DNA from: Candidatus Nanosynbacter sp. TM7-075
Lineage (GTDB): Bacteria > Patescibacteriota > Saccharimonadia > Saccharimonadales > Saccharimonadaceae
DNA length: 64,000 nucleotides
Direction of reading: 5' to 3'
Assembly (NCBI RefSeq): GCF_022828255.1
Contig: NZ_JAJQJW010000002.1
Coordinates: 186,001 to 250,000, forward strand
Part shown: positions 46,091 through 55,348 of the stretch, piece by piece
How positions within the stretch are numbered: the first letter of the stretch is position 1
How the letters are laid out: each line of letters begins with the position of its first letter
Translations under genes and position numbers: made by a program
The notes under the pieces: generated by a model
Databases searched by the model: none
What the model was told of the DNA's origin: nothing
Seen by the model: the letters and a program-made list of their open reading frames with translations, nothing else

Positions 46091-47269
46091 TTATTCACTA
46101 ATTTTATCACAGGTAGCATCGCACACAATCGCACCAGCAGCCTTTATAGACCTCAGCAACTTTTCGGCAGCCCTTAACTTCCCTACAGCCAAGCTATCAT
46201 ACTTAGGTTTACTATTGATAATTTCCTTGTACAACCTAATCGCCTCATTCAATAAGTTAGTATCCCTATCATATTTAGCTACTTTACGCATAACATCAGG
46301 AAAAAACAGTCTGTTCTTTGAAGAATCTCCCGACAACAAACTATCATTTACCACGGACGCTACTTGAATAGCCAAATCACCACTGCCTTGTTTTATTAAT
46401 TCTCTACATAATTTATCCGCTTCTTTCAAATCATTCCGAGAATCAACATCTAAATATATACCAGACAAGTCTACTATTTTATCCGCAGCCTCTTTATATC
46501 GCCCATTCAACTGATCAATTCGAGCATTATATTCATCTAGCAATAATAATCTACCTGGAATAGACGGCAGAGTAAGCATCTGTAGTCGTGCATTTCTTCC
46601 GTAGCCATCTCGATATTTCATACCATCCGAGAACATCAACCATTCTCGTCGAGCTACAAAATCACTTCTATTAACGGATGAAGGCAATTTCTGCAATAAT
46701 AAATCTGTATATAAAGTACTATTAGCTCTGAGTTCACCATAATACAACTGCTCAGCTGGATCTATTCCATCAAAGCCAATGGCGTCAGTCATTTCACAGC
46801 GCAACTCCTCTGTCAAAACATCTATTATAAACGACCTATTACTACTACGGTCAAATAGCGTAATGAACGTATGTTGATTTGCATAACTAATGAAATGTTC
46901 AATTCCTAATTTTTCTAAACATTCTGACGCAACGATTGTGTGTCCATAACAATTAGCAGCTTCGTCTTTGGCAATATTTACCGCTTCAAGCAGACTTGAA
47001 AAATTACCCGTTGACCTAAAATTAAGTGTTTCGCAAACAAGCTCTGCAACAGATTTAGCAGCCTCCGCTATATCATCAAACGTCTTATCTGACTTTTCGT
47101 ACACACTTTCTATGTCACAAAGCTTCTCTGATTCTAACAAGAGTTCTCGCTTAATGCCTCTTTTCTCTGCTATATCACTTCTCGGAGTTAATAGCTGAGT
47201 AGATAAATATCGATCATAAAATGATGTATATGGTTGCTCATCTAATTGTTTACTCGGTCGTTCATTCAC
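46091..47269 (-). CDS. Transglutaminase-like protein, unknown function
   Basis: 392 residues, GTG start (47269; a TATAAT lies 8 nt upstream). The middle carries ANCYGH (about 111), ANQHTFI (about 133) and FIIDVL (about 149), spaced as in the Cys-His-Asp triad of transglutaminase/papain-like proteins. The rest is helical and TPR-like toward the end (AIRLYKEIINSKPKYDSLAVGKL). No signal peptide, so it is cytoplasmic. A family name cannot be given; composition is richer in A+T than its neighbours. Confidence 0.6.
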   Translation of the reverse strand: MNERPSKQLDEQPYTSFYDRYLSTQLLTPRSDIAEKRGIKRELLLESEKLCDIESVYEKSDKTFDDIAEAAKSVAELVCETLNFRSTGNFSSLLEAVNIAKDEAANCYGHTIVASECLEKLGIEHFISYANQHTFITLFDRSSNRSFIIDVLTEELRCEMTDAIGFDGIDPAEQLYYGELRANSTLYTDLLLQKLPSSVNRSDFVARREWLMFSDGMKYRDGYGRNARLQMLTLPSIPGRLLLLDEYNARIDQLNGRYKEAADKIVDLSGIYLDVDSRNDLKEADKLCRELIKQGSGDLAIQVASVVNDSLLSGDSSKNRLFFPDVMRKVAKYDRDTNLLNEAIRLYKEIINSKPKYDSLAVGKLRAAEKLLRSIKAAGAIVCDATCDKISE

Positions 47270-47300
47270 GAATTTATATTATATACTAATATAGTATATT

Positions 47301-48932
47301 TTACAACCGTTCTGGTGCCACAATTCCCAAAATAGCCAATCCAGCCTTAAGAATATCGGCGTAAATTGCCACGATTCCTACGCGATGCGCCTCTTTGTCA
47401 CTACCAATAACCTGATTTTTCTCGTAATATCGATTAAATTCTTGCGCCAATTCAAACAAATATGTACAGATGTGATGAGGCTCCAGACTTTCTTTGGCGC
47501 GGTCAACCACGTCCACGTACTCACTCAACTTCCTGACCAGCATCTTATCCTCGTCAAACAACTCTGTCGGAAAGGCAATTTCTTTATCGGATTTAGCTAA
47601 AATACCTCGCGCTCGAGCATGCGCATACTGCAAGTAACTTCCCGTGTTTCCCGTCAAACTTACCGCGTCATTAATATCAAATATGACGTCGCCGCCGATC
47701 TTCACTTTCAAGAATTGATAACGAAGCGCGCCAGCGATCACGTCGTCAGTTGGCTCGCCGCCAGCATTTTCAATTGCCTTCTTAAACTCATCGAACAGCC
47801 AGCCAATTGTAACAACCTCACCCGTTCGCGAGCTCATTTTTCCAGTCGTCAATTTAACCAAGCCAGTCGCGTAATTAAATAATTTTCCTTTCAAAGCCGG
47901 AATCGACAATTCACTAGCCGCAATCACGCCGCGGAAGTATGCTGCTTGTTCCTCGCCGTTTACTGTAATTGACAAGTCCAAGTTCGGATAATCCTTATAC
48001 TTCAACTGAATCAATCCCATATCATGCGCCCCGTAAAGACCATTGCCGTGAGATCCAATAAACACGTTGTCGAACGCGCCGTATTTGCTGCCCTTAAAGA
48101 CATACGCACCGTCAGATTTGGTAAACACCTCTGGAGTTTTCTCTTTAATCAGAGATTTGCCCAATTCTTCAGTTTCGCTCTCAACGTAACGTCGCTCAAT
48201 CGGCACGTTTCCAAGTCGCCCAACATTAGAGTCAATTTCGTCAAAACTCCAACTTTTACAGATTTCGTAAACTTGTTTATATAGCGGATCATCCAGAACG
48301 AATGATTGCTTAGCTAGTTCATCAATTTCTGCCTTCGCCTCCGGAGATTCTTTCGCCGCACGCGCACCTTCAACGTACATGCGACTCATAAATTCATTTC
48401 GCTTATCAGCTGGAATTTCGTTCAATTTATTCACATCGCCGTCAATCTCACGTAAAATCGCCCACATACTTTTACCAACATGCGTTCCGACATCACCGTG
48501 ATAACTCACTCGATGCACAATTGCGCCATCAACTGCCAACAAATTAGCCATCGTGTCTGCCAAAATCGCATTCAAAGCGTGTCCGATGTGCATAGCCTTA
48601 AATGGATTCGGACAATTGGTTTCAATTACAACCGTCTGACCAGCGCGCTTCGTCGTTGGCTCTTTTTTCAAAGAATTTAGAACGGATTGATCGCTCAGTT
48701 TTACATTGATAAAACCTGGACCAGCCACGCTTACTTCGCTAAACTCCTCTTCCTTGCGCAGATTTTCAGCAATCATCTCCGCAATTTCACGCGGATTCTT
48801 CCCTAGCGGCTTAGCCAATTGCAACGCCACATTTGTAGCAAAGTCACCAAACTTCGGATCAGGACGCGTCAATTGTATCGATATATCTTGATCAAAAAGT
48901 TGTTTCACTACCTGAGAAATAATCTGTTCCAT
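47301..48932 (-). CDS. argS: Arginyl-tRNA synthetase
   Basis: 543 residues, class I: HIGH motif in NPFKAMHIGHALN, KMSKS variant GKMSSRTG, N-terminal Add1-like domain and C-terminal DALR helix bundle (HHICTYLFELAQEFNRYY). It charges tRNA-Arg. TATACT lies 7 nt before the ATG without a ribosome site. Confidence 0.96.
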   Translation of the reverse strand: MEQIISQVVKQLFDQDISIQLTRPDPKFGDFATNVALQLAKPLGKNPREIAEMIAENLRKEEEFSEVSVAGPGFINVKLSDQSVLNSLKKEPTTKRAGQTVVIETNCPNPFKAMHIGHALNAILADTMANLLAVDGAIVHRVSYHGDVGTHVGKSMWAILREIDGDVNKLNEIPADKRNEFMSRMYVEGARAAKESPEAKAEIDELAKQSFVLDDPLYKQVYEICKSWSFDEIDSNVGRLGNVPIERRYVESETEELGKSLIKEKTPEVFTKSDGAYVFKGSKYGAFDNVFIGSHGNGLYGAHDMGLIQLKYKDYPNLDLSITVNGEEQAAYFRGVIAASELSIPALKGKLFNYATGLVKLTTGKMSSRTGEVVTIGWLFDEFKKAIENAGGEPTDDVIAGALRYQFLKVKIGGDVIFDINDAVSLTGNTGSYLQYAHARARGILAKSDKEIAFPTELFDEDKMLVRKLSEYVDVVDRAKESLEPHHICTYLFELAQEFNRYYEKNQVIGSDKEAHRVGIVAIYADILKAGLAILGIVAPERL

Positions 48933-48977
48933 ACTGTCTAGTATACAACAGAGGTGGACTATTATCTAGCTAAATCC

Positions 48978-49136
48978 CTACGCTGTTTCGTCAAGCTCTT
49001 CCAGTTCCAGACTTAATTTCGTCGCCGAACTTGGACTAGACCCTTTCACGTGTTGCAATACATATGTCAATGCCGACATATCGTCTCGACTCAATACACC
49101 TTCGGTAAGTCCGTGAATATCTTTTTCTTCAGCCAT
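48978..49136 (-). CDS. Small acidic protein, 52 residues
   Basis: Begins MAEEKDIHGL and ends ELEELDETA; acidic, likely helical, no cysteine or membrane segment. Support comes from its own TTGACA/TATCAT promoter at 49173-49201 and an AAGGA site 5 nt before the ATG. It lies between the acyltransferase pair and argS. Not recognised; too short for family assignment. Confidence 0.65.
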   Translation of the reverse strand: MAEEKDIHGLTEGVLSRDDMSALTYVLQHVKGSSPSSATKLSLELEELDETA

Positions 49137-49172
49137 TTTATTCCTTTTTGTTTTAATTTTTTATACAGTAAA

Positions 49173-49201
49173 ATGATATCACATTATTTTTATTTTGTCA
49201 A
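49173..49201 (-). promoter_or_regulatory. Promoter of the 52-residue gene
   Basis: Minus strand: TTGACA (49196-49201), 17 bp, TGA-TATCAT (49173-49178). About 35 nt of A-rich leader, then AAGGA and ATG. Confidence 0.65.
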
Positions 49202-49222
49202 TAACTATAACCTTGCGACCAC

Positions 49223-50233
49223 TTACTTGGCTTTATTTTTGTCCGATCGGCGCTTATATTCTTCTGCTATAACCCTACCTATTTCGCTGTCTTTCAAGTA
49301 CTCTTTACATGACGATAATAAACGCTCGGATACATCAGAGTCCTTCATCTCTAGCGCCTTTCTATATGAATTGCTAAACGCCGCAAGCATACCATCCTCA
49401 TCTTCCATGACCCTAATAGTAAGTTTCTTGTCCTCTGACGATACGTAAACAAATATCAAGTCTGCGCCAGATTTCAATGCCGTATGAATCGCTGCAGAGC
49501 CCATTTCACTGCGAGGCTTTGAGCCTACTGAGTCATCCGCTGAATATCCAGCCAAAACCAAAGATCCACCATCCTCAACAAATTTAACCGCTTCTTCGTA
49601 ATGGTCTGTTGAAAAGTGAACCGGTTTTTTACTCTTTTTATCTACCCATTCATATGGCACACCAAAAAAGTTTTTAGCGCCAAACGCAAGATACTGTATA
49701 GCTTCTAGGTTGATTCCGCCAACGCCCTTCTTAATCCAATCTCTATTAGTCGACGCTACGCCAATATTAATTTTGTTCAACAAAGACGCCAAATAACTAG
49801 CCGTAGGAACATCTTCTCCATTGAAATGTGTTGGCGCTATAACACTTCCCTTACCTTCTTCTTTAGCCCTTTTGGCGGCTTCAATTAAGATATCTTCGCC
49901 AATTATTTCAACTTCCTTTTTGCCATGCATTAAGCCCATCAATAGCTTAAGTCCAGAGGAAAGTCGAACGTCTGTTTCTGGCAGTCCCAACTCTTCTCCG
50001 GCTGCCTCAAGTTTTTCTACCGCCGAATTGTTAGTTAGTCCAAAAGGTTTGCTGTGCTTTTCTCGTCTACCACGCACCCATTTCTTAAGAGAATCAAGCG
50101 CAACCGACAGAGAAAAACCCTCTCTCTGTGGCTCAGTTTCTTTTACGTCAATATCAGACTCTTGATAGAAAACTTCATCGAACAATTTTTGTTCTTCTGG
50201 GGTTGGAGTAAATTTATCTATTCCTGCAGTCAT
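49223..50233 (-). CDS. PlsC-like acyltransferase-fold protein (second of a pair)
   Basis: 336 residues. An HxxxxD acyltransferase motif appears as THFNGED (about 138-144), followed by ASYLA and a GVPYEW region, as in the 50252-51157 protein. An extra 80-residue N-terminal stretch is basic and acidic. Glycerolipid acyltransferases of the PlsC type use this motif. It follows the first copy by 18 bp after an AAGGAG site, an evident tandem duplication. Substrate unknown. Confidence 0.65.
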   Translation of the reverse strand: MTAGIDKFTPTPEEQKLFDEVFYQESDIDVKETEPQREGFSLSVALDSLKKWVRGRREKHSKPFGLTNNSAVEKLEAAGEELGLPETDVRLSSGLKLLMGLMHGKKEVEIIGEDILIEAAKRAKEEGKGSVIAPTHFNGEDVPTASYLASLLNKINIGVASTNRDWIKKGVGGINLEAIQYLAFGAKNFFGVPYEWVDKKSKKPVHFSTDHYEEAVKFVEDGGSLVLAGYSADDSVGSKPRSEMGSAAIHTALKSGADLIFVYVSSEDKKLTIRVMEDEDGMLAAFSNSYRKALEMKDSDVSERLLSSCKEYLKDSEIGRVIAEEYKRRSDKNKAK

Positions 50234-50251
50234 TTTAACTATCTCTCCTTA

Positions 50252-51157
50252 TTACGCAGCCAATACCGGATCATATTTATCACGCATATACCCCAATATC
50301 GCCTCCCCACCAAACGCCTCCAACATGCGACGCTGCTTTTCACGAGCCGCCTCTGAGTAAGACGCTTCACGCGAAACATTGGCATAAGCTTCAACTTCAT
50401 CAGGACTAGGCTTAATAGTCTCACCAAATACCAGTCGCACAGTTTTTTCACCTAAATACTGTTTTGGATGTATCGCATTGTCATTAAATTGGTCTGGATT
50501 TCTCTTCTGACCCTCAACCTGCATAAGTACAGGAATTATGGCAGCACCCGTCGCTAGGCTTAGATGAGGAGCTAATTTACCCGCCTTTTCTGGCAGTTCA
50601 CCGTCATTTTTCATCCCAATATTGCTCATCGGGTTATGTGCTGCAGTAATAACAGAAAGTCCACTATCTGTTATTTTTTCTTGCAGACCTAAGTAATCGT
50701 CACCATTAAACGGCAACGCGTACTTATTATCAATAGCATCTTTTTCCACAGACGGATCTCTTACATACGGAACCTGAAAAAAGTTATCCACCCCAACAAG
50801 TTTATATGGTATCCTCTGATGCCAAAGACCCATATTAGTGGAGGCTACTGTCACGCCTATATGTCTAAACTCAGAAACTACGCTAGCAACAGTCGAAACA
50901 TCAACGTCCGTTAGGTGACTCGTAGCAAATATAACACCCTTGTTTTCCTCGGTTTTCTTAGTTGCCTTAAAAAGATTATCAGCCCCCTCAACGACAACAT
51001 CCCCCACATTACCAAAAAGCAAATCAGTAACCAATTCAAGAGGAACGCGCAGTCTTCTTGGGGTTGGATCATACAGACCTTCAGATGCGCCCTTTTTAGC
51101 GCACTGTTTAATCTCTTTTATAGCCTCAGATCCTGAAAAAGTCTCAATTTTTTTCAT
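50252..51157 (-). CDS. PlsC-like acyltransferase-fold protein (first of a pair)
   Basis: 301 residues with HxxxxD motif in TSHLTDVDVS (about 82-90), then GVTVASTN, FFQVPYVRD and PVLMQVEG segments at the positions of PlsC motifs II-IV. It would transfer an acyl chain to a glycerophosphate-like acceptor in the membrane face. TATAAT lies 10 nt before the ATG. Paralogous to the next gene. Since CPR bacteria usually lack fatty-acid synthesis, host lipids are a plausible acyl source (inference). Confidence 0.68.
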   Translation of the reverse strand: MKKIETFSGSEAIKEIKQCAKKGASEGLYDPTPRRLRVPLELVTDLLFGNVGDVVVEGADNLFKATKKTEENKGVIFATSHLTDVDVSTVASVVSEFRHIGVTVASTNMGLWHQRIPYKLVGVDNFFQVPYVRDPSVEKDAIDNKYALPFNGDDYLGLQEKITDSGLSVITAAHNPMSNIGMKNDGELPEKAGKLAPHLSLATGAAIIPVLMQVEGQKRNPDQFNDNAIHPKQYLGEKTVRLVFGETIKPSPDEVEAYANVSREASYSEAAREKQRRMLEAFGGEAILGYMRDKYDPVLAA

Positions 51158-51219
51158 GATGCTCTTAATTATACAACATAATTGGCTATGCTGTCAATAG
51201 TAAAACGCTGCTCGAAACT

Positions 51220-51399
51220 CTATTCGCAACCGTCACAAATAGTCAAACTTGCTGGGTCAACTGGTGCCGCAACAGTACCGTTCGACTTTGCTTGATCGTC
51301 AGCCGCTTCCTGCGCCGCTTTAAGAGCTGCGTCAATGGCACTCAATTTTTCTTCCAAAGTCATGTCATCAGTAATAATTTGACTTGCATTCATTTTCAT
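51220..51399 (-). CDS. Small CxxC-tail protein in the ribonucleotide reductase cluster
   Basis: 59 residues (57 if the second ATG at 51393 is used; the AGGGGA site fits that better). A short helical part (about 12-42), then an Ala/Pro linker (VAAPVDPAS) and the ending TICDGCE. The CxxC at the very C-terminus resembles the CxxC end of many class I NrdA proteins (for example CEACQ type), which this NrdA lacks. It is on the same strand, after nrdA, nrdB and the split-barrel gene. A role as a detached reductant of NrdA is my hypothesis. Confidence 0.7.
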   Translation of the reverse strand: MKMNASQIITDDMTLEEKLSAIDAALKAAQEAADDQAKSNGTVAAPVDPASLTICDGCE

Positions 51400-51450
51400 T
51401 TTCCCCTATATTTAGTAGTTACTTAACTAATTTTACGCTAGATATAGTGC

Positions 51451-51846
51451 TTATGCAATAAAATGCAGCCAATTGCCCGTTGTAGTTTTTTCATCAAGTT
51501 CACCAATTGGTGCAATGTATATTTGCGGATTTTGACAACGTGGCATAAAATCAGCCAACTTCTCTTTATAAGCCGCCATTGCCGCCTCTTTCTCAGATTC
51601 TGGGAGTTCAGTCACGTTAGTTTTTAAGAAAACTGCTCGCTTTTTATCATCCCAAACCACAAATTCCGCCTTACCGTTTCGAAACGCATTTTCTGAATGG
51701 CGCGCAGTCGGCTCTGATATCCAAACTATCGAATCACCCAATCGCGCAAAGTGCAGCGGCGTTATCAGAGGAGTTCTATCAACATTCACCGTTGCCAACG
51801 CACCAACTTCGACTGTATCTAATATTTCTTTCGCTAATTCGTTCAT
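51451..51846 (-). CDS. Pyridoxamine 5'-phosphate oxidase-like split-barrel protein
   Basis: 131 residues from the ATG at 51846 (MNELAKE), which follows GGGAG; an in-frame ATG at 51861 touches the nrdB stop. The PNPOx-like flavin-binding split barrel is seen in VGALATVNVDRTPLITPLHFA, SIVWISEPTARHSENAFRNGKAEFVVWD and the C-terminal GNWLHF. Such proteins bind FMN or F420 but activities vary. It sits 14 bp after nrdB, so a link to RNR redox is possible. Confidence 0.8.
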   Translation of the reverse strand: MNELAKEILDTVEVGALATVNVDRTPLITPLHFARLGDSIVWISEPTARHSENAFRNGKAEFVVWDDKKRAVFLKTNVTELPESEKEAAMAAYKEKLADFMPRCQNPQIYIAPIGELDEKTTTGNWLHFIA

Positions 51847-51860
51847 ATCATCAACTCCCA

Positions 51861-52838
51861 TTACTTCGTGGTATTAACTTCATAACTAGTGTTCGTGCTT
51901 TCAAAGAAATTCACCAATTCCAGCGTATCGTTGGCGGCTGCCATCCATTTGGCTGGATTTGGCACGTTATATTCAGGCTCAAAACCTAACTCCTGCAAGC
52001 GTCGGTCGGTCATATGCATAACATACTGGTTAACGTAATCAGCGTTCAATCCCAAAATTCCCTTTGGCAACATGTCCTTATTGTAAGCCTTCTCAAGTTC
52101 TACCGCCTGCAGAATCAAGCCACGAATTTCCTCGGCAAATTCCTGTGTTTGCAATTCTGGGTTCTCGTCCAAAATTGTCAAAAGCAAATTGATACCAAAC
52201 GTCAAATGAAGATTTTCGTCGCGAGTAATCCAGTCCAGTAGTGAGCCAACATTACGTAGCAGATTACGCTGACGGAAACTCATGCCAACCATAAAGCCTG
52301 AATAGAACCAAATCCCCTCCAGCACGATGTTATACGCCACCAAAGACCTAACAAAGTCCTTCTTGCCTTCCAGAGAATAAATATCCAAATTCGGATCAAG
52401 CATCACGTCCAAATGCTTATTCTGGAAGTCAGCCTTATCAGCCAATGATTTTTTACCAAATCCCGCAGCGTAAATCTCCTCGCGATCAAACGGAAATGTC
52501 TCAATAATGTATTCAAACGTCATGAAGTGATTAGCTTCTTCCCACATCTGTTTTGACAAATATAGTTGAGCTTCCGCCGCGTTCACGTATGGATAAATAC
52601 CAAACGCCAATGATTTATTGATCAATAACTCGTTTGGGTTCAAATAGCTAATAACTGTTTTCAATGCGTGTTTTTCATCGTCAGACAATTTTTCAAAATC
52701 TGCCAAATCCTGAACTAATTGGACTTCGTTTGGAAACCACGTGTTAGCCACTGCTTGATTATAAAGATCATACGCCCAAGGGTAACGAATTGGGTGAAGT
52801 GATAATCCATCGCGTAATCCTGAACCTAAAATTCCCAT
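51861..52838 (-). CDS. nrdB: Ribonucleotide reductase small subunit, tyrosine-less (class Ic-like)
   Basis: 325 residues from the ATG at 52838 (MGILGSGL) after AAGGAGG; a longer reading frame upstream runs through the nrdA end. Metal ligands are visible: E70, E101, H104, E174, E208, H211. Four residues after H104, where the radical tyrosine should be, is F108 (HFMTF). First ligand is Glu as in Chlamydia NrdB. It should carry a Mn/Fe or related cofactor in place of a tyrosyl radical. Partner of nrdA. Confidence 0.95.
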   Translation of the reverse strand: MGILGSGLRDGLSLHPIRYPWAYDLYNQAVANTWFPNEVQLVQDLADFEKLSDDEKHALKTVISYLNPNELLINKSLAFGIYPYVNAAEAQLYLSKQMWEEANHFMTFEYIIETFPFDREEIYAAGFGKKSLADKADFQNKHLDVMLDPNLDIYSLEGKKDFVRSLVAYNIVLEGIWFYSGFMVGMSFRQRNLLRNVGSLLDWITRDENLHLTFGINLLLTILDENPELQTQEFAEEIRGLILQAVELEKAYNKDMLPKGILGLNADYVNQYVMHMTDRRLQELGFEPEYNVPNPAKWMAAANDTLELVNFFESTNTSYEVNTTK

Positions 52839-52851
52839 CTTAATTTCCTCC

Positions 52852-55254
52852 TTATTTATTAATTTTCGCAAATCCAAATCCGCGCACTTTACTATTTGTG
52901 CGGACTTTTTGTTCTGCAATTTTATCAACTGAAACCGTCGTTTGCTCCGACTGATGACGCGGCTTAACGTGTAGATAATATGTCGTCTTCAAGCCACGCT
53001 TCCACGCTTCCGAATAAATCTTCACATATTCATCAATATCTCGCGTCTCCAGGTACATATTTCGAGAAATCGCCTGATCGACCCATTTCTGAGCCCTAGC
53101 CGCCACCTCAATAAACGCGTACGGACTGAGCTGAAAACTTGTTTTATAAACATCCTTGATATTCTGAGGAATACCGTCAATATCTTGAATATCGCCTTGC
53201 GCCGCAAAAATCTCATCTTTCAAATTGTCCCACAAACCAAGCTTCTTCAAATCGCGAACTAAATTATGGTTCACTTCCAAAAACTTACCGTTCAAAGTCG
53301 AGCGACTGAAAATCTGCGCAAATTGCGGATCAATTCCAGGAGTCGTTCCCGCCACGTGACCAATGTTAGCCGTCGGCGCAATTGCCATAAGAGTCGCATT
53401 TCGCATTCCCTTCTTCACTTTCTTTCGCAAGCTATCCCAGTCCAGTCGCGTCTTTTGGTCTATTTTCACCTTCACGCCGCGATCTTTCGACAGCTTATCA
53501 ACCGTATCAATTGGAAGGGTTCCCTTGCTCCAACCACTGCCCGCAAATGCTGGATAGCTGCCCAATTGCTTTGCCAAATCAGCCGACTGGTCAATCGCGT
53601 GATAGCTAATGAACTCCGTTAATTGATCAACCAAATCGTACGCTTCTTTCGATTCGTAGCAATAGCCCAACTTCTCCAACACGTCAGAAAGACCCATAAT
53701 TCCCAGGCCAATTGCTCGAGTTTGCTGATTCGAATGCATCGCTTCTGGAATTGGCGTTTGAGTGATGTCGCACAAATTGTCCAATTGTCGCACTGCCGCA
53801 CGAGCCGCTTCTTTCAATCTATCCCAATCCCAAGTCTTATCCTCGCTAAGAAATGCCGACAAATTAATACTCACTAAATTACACGTCGCAATATTATTTT
53901 TATCCTGCGGCAATGTAATTTCCGTGCACAAGTTACTGAGGTGAATCGTACCCGTATTGTTATTTAATGCTCGCACGTTAATCGTATCTTTCCAAGTTAG
54001 CCACGGATGCGAAGTTGCTTGTAAGCTAGTCAAAATGCGCTTAAACTGCTGACGAGCTGGAACTTTATCAAATGTTCGCAATTTCCCAGCTTCCGCCATC
54101 TTGATATATTCTTTATATCGCGCCGAAAATTCTTCGCCATATAATTCCGTCAAATCTGGAGTTTCCGCTGGATCAAACAAATACCAATCTTGGTCTTTCT
54201 CTACTCGCTTCATAAATTCGTCAGAAATAAATACCGCGGTATTTGCAAATCTGGTTCTTAGATATGGGTCGCCAGAGTTTTGACGAAGATCAACAAATTG
54301 ATCAAAATTAAGGTGCCAGTTTTCCATGTAAATTGCAGCCGCACCAGCCTTTTTGCCCTTACGAGAAACCGCAAAAAGCGCCGTATCAATCATCTTCATA
54401 AATGGAATCGGTCCAGTCGATTCAGTGTTGGTGGTTTTAACTGGACTGCCCGCTGCACGTAGCTTTGTAAAGCCAATGCCAATTCCGCCCGTACCTTTAG
54501 CAATCCACATTGTGTCGCGAACAGCCTTAGCAATTGATTCCATATCATCATCGACATTAAGCAAAAAACAGTTGCTGAGTTGCGGGAACGAACCGCCAGC
54601 ATTAACTCGCGTTGAGCCGCCAGGAACGTACTCCAAATTACTCATGTGATTATAAAACTCAATCGCTGCAGTCGTTGGGTCAGATTCGTTATAACTAAGT
54701 CCCATAGCAATACGCATGTGCGTAAACTGAGGTGTTTCAATTGGTGAACCGTTTTGCTTACGAAGAGCGTAGCGGTTTTTATTGGTAACCACACCCAAAT
54801 ATTTACTCAAATCATCACGCGCTGGATCAAGTTCCGCCGCCAGCTTTTTCAAATCAAATCGACCGTCGGCCATGCGCTTATCTAGCAAACCTTCTTTTAC
54901 CGCCGCCTTAACGAACTTCGGAAATTCGCGCGCATGAAGCTTTTTCAATTCTTCCGCCGTTTCATAATCGCCCAAAATCTGCTTATAGACAGTTTTCAGT
55001 AATAATCGTGCCGCGATTTTATCGTAATCTGGGTCGTCCTTAACGTTTTGCAAAACTGTTTGAATGACAGCCTCGTCCAATTGCTCGGTCGTAATTCCAT
55101 CAAATAATGTCAATTGCAATTCAGTCGCAACTTGAACAACTTTAGAAATTTGGTCCGGCAAACCTTCGCACGCTTTTAAAATAGCCGTGTTAATTTTATT
55201 AGCATCAAACGGCTCTTTCGTTCCGTCGCGTTTGACTACGTTAATTTCTTTCAC
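52852..55254 (-). CDS. nrdA: Ribonucleotide reductase large subunit without C-terminal CxxC
   Basis: 800 residues, GTG start (55254) after AAGGAGGG. ATP-cone at 1-95 (VVKRDGTKEPFDANKI), then the barrel with C229 and C458 as the reducing pair, C443 as the thiyl site and N441/E445. It reduces ribonucleotides to deoxyribonucleotides. The C-terminus ends in FGFAKINK with no cysteines, although the tail normally delivers electrons via a cysteine pair. NrdB follows 13 bp later. Confidence 0.96.
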   Translation of the reverse strand: MKEINVVKRDGTKEPFDANKINTAILKACEGLPDQISKVVQVATELQLTLFDGITTEQLDEAVIQTVLQNVKDDPDYDKIAARLLLKTVYKQILGDYETAEELKKLHAREFPKFVKAAVKEGLLDKRMADGRFDLKKLAAELDPARDDLSKYLGVVTNKNRYALRKQNGSPIETPQFTHMRIAMGLSYNESDPTTAAIEFYNHMSNLEYVPGGSTRVNAGGSFPQLSNCFLLNVDDDMESIAKAVRDTMWIAKGTGGIGIGFTKLRAAGSPVKTTNTESTGPIPFMKMIDTALFAVSRKGKKAGAAAIYMENWHLNFDQFVDLRQNSGDPYLRTRFANTAVFISDEFMKRVEKDQDWYLFDPAETPDLTELYGEEFSARYKEYIKMAEAGKLRTFDKVPARQQFKRILTSLQATSHPWLTWKDTINVRALNNNTGTIHLSNLCTEITLPQDKNNIATCNLVSINLSAFLSEDKTWDWDRLKEAARAAVRQLDNLCDITQTPIPEAMHSNQQTRAIGLGIMGLSDVLEKLGYCYESKEAYDLVDQLTEFISYHAIDQSADLAKQLGSYPAFAGSGWSKGTLPIDTVDKLSKDRGVKVKIDQKTRLDWDSLRKKVKKGMRNATLMAIAPTANIGHVAGTTPGIDPQFAQIFSRSTLNGKFLEVNHNLVRDLKKLGLWDNLKDEIFAAQGDIQDIDGIPQNIKDVYKTSFQLSPYAFIEVAARAQKWVDQAISRNMYLETRDIDEYVKIYSEAWKRGLKTTYYLHVKPRHQSEQTTVSVDKIAEQKVRTNSKVRGFGFAKINK

Positions 55255-55277
55255 ATACCCTCCTTAATTTCCCCTCT

Positions 55278-55310
55278 TAAAAACAAACCACCAACACCTC
55301 ATCTGGTGGC
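55278..55310 (-). terminator. Terminator-like hairpin in the nrdA leader
   Basis: Minus strand: CCACCA / TGGTGG stem (55304-55309 with 55288-55293), 10-nt loop, then TTTGTTTTT. It lies downstream of the nrdA promoter and before the ribosome site. There is no upstream gene on this strand to terminate, so it may act as an attenuator. Confidence 0.5.
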
Positions 55311-55348
55311 TTATCTTCGTAGCTTGTGTTTTTGTTTATTTATGGGCT

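Noticed and set aside
52839..52928. Longer NrdB reading from 52928
   Set aside because: It overlaps the end of nrdA; AGGAGG before the ATG at 52838 and conserved length favour the shorter start.
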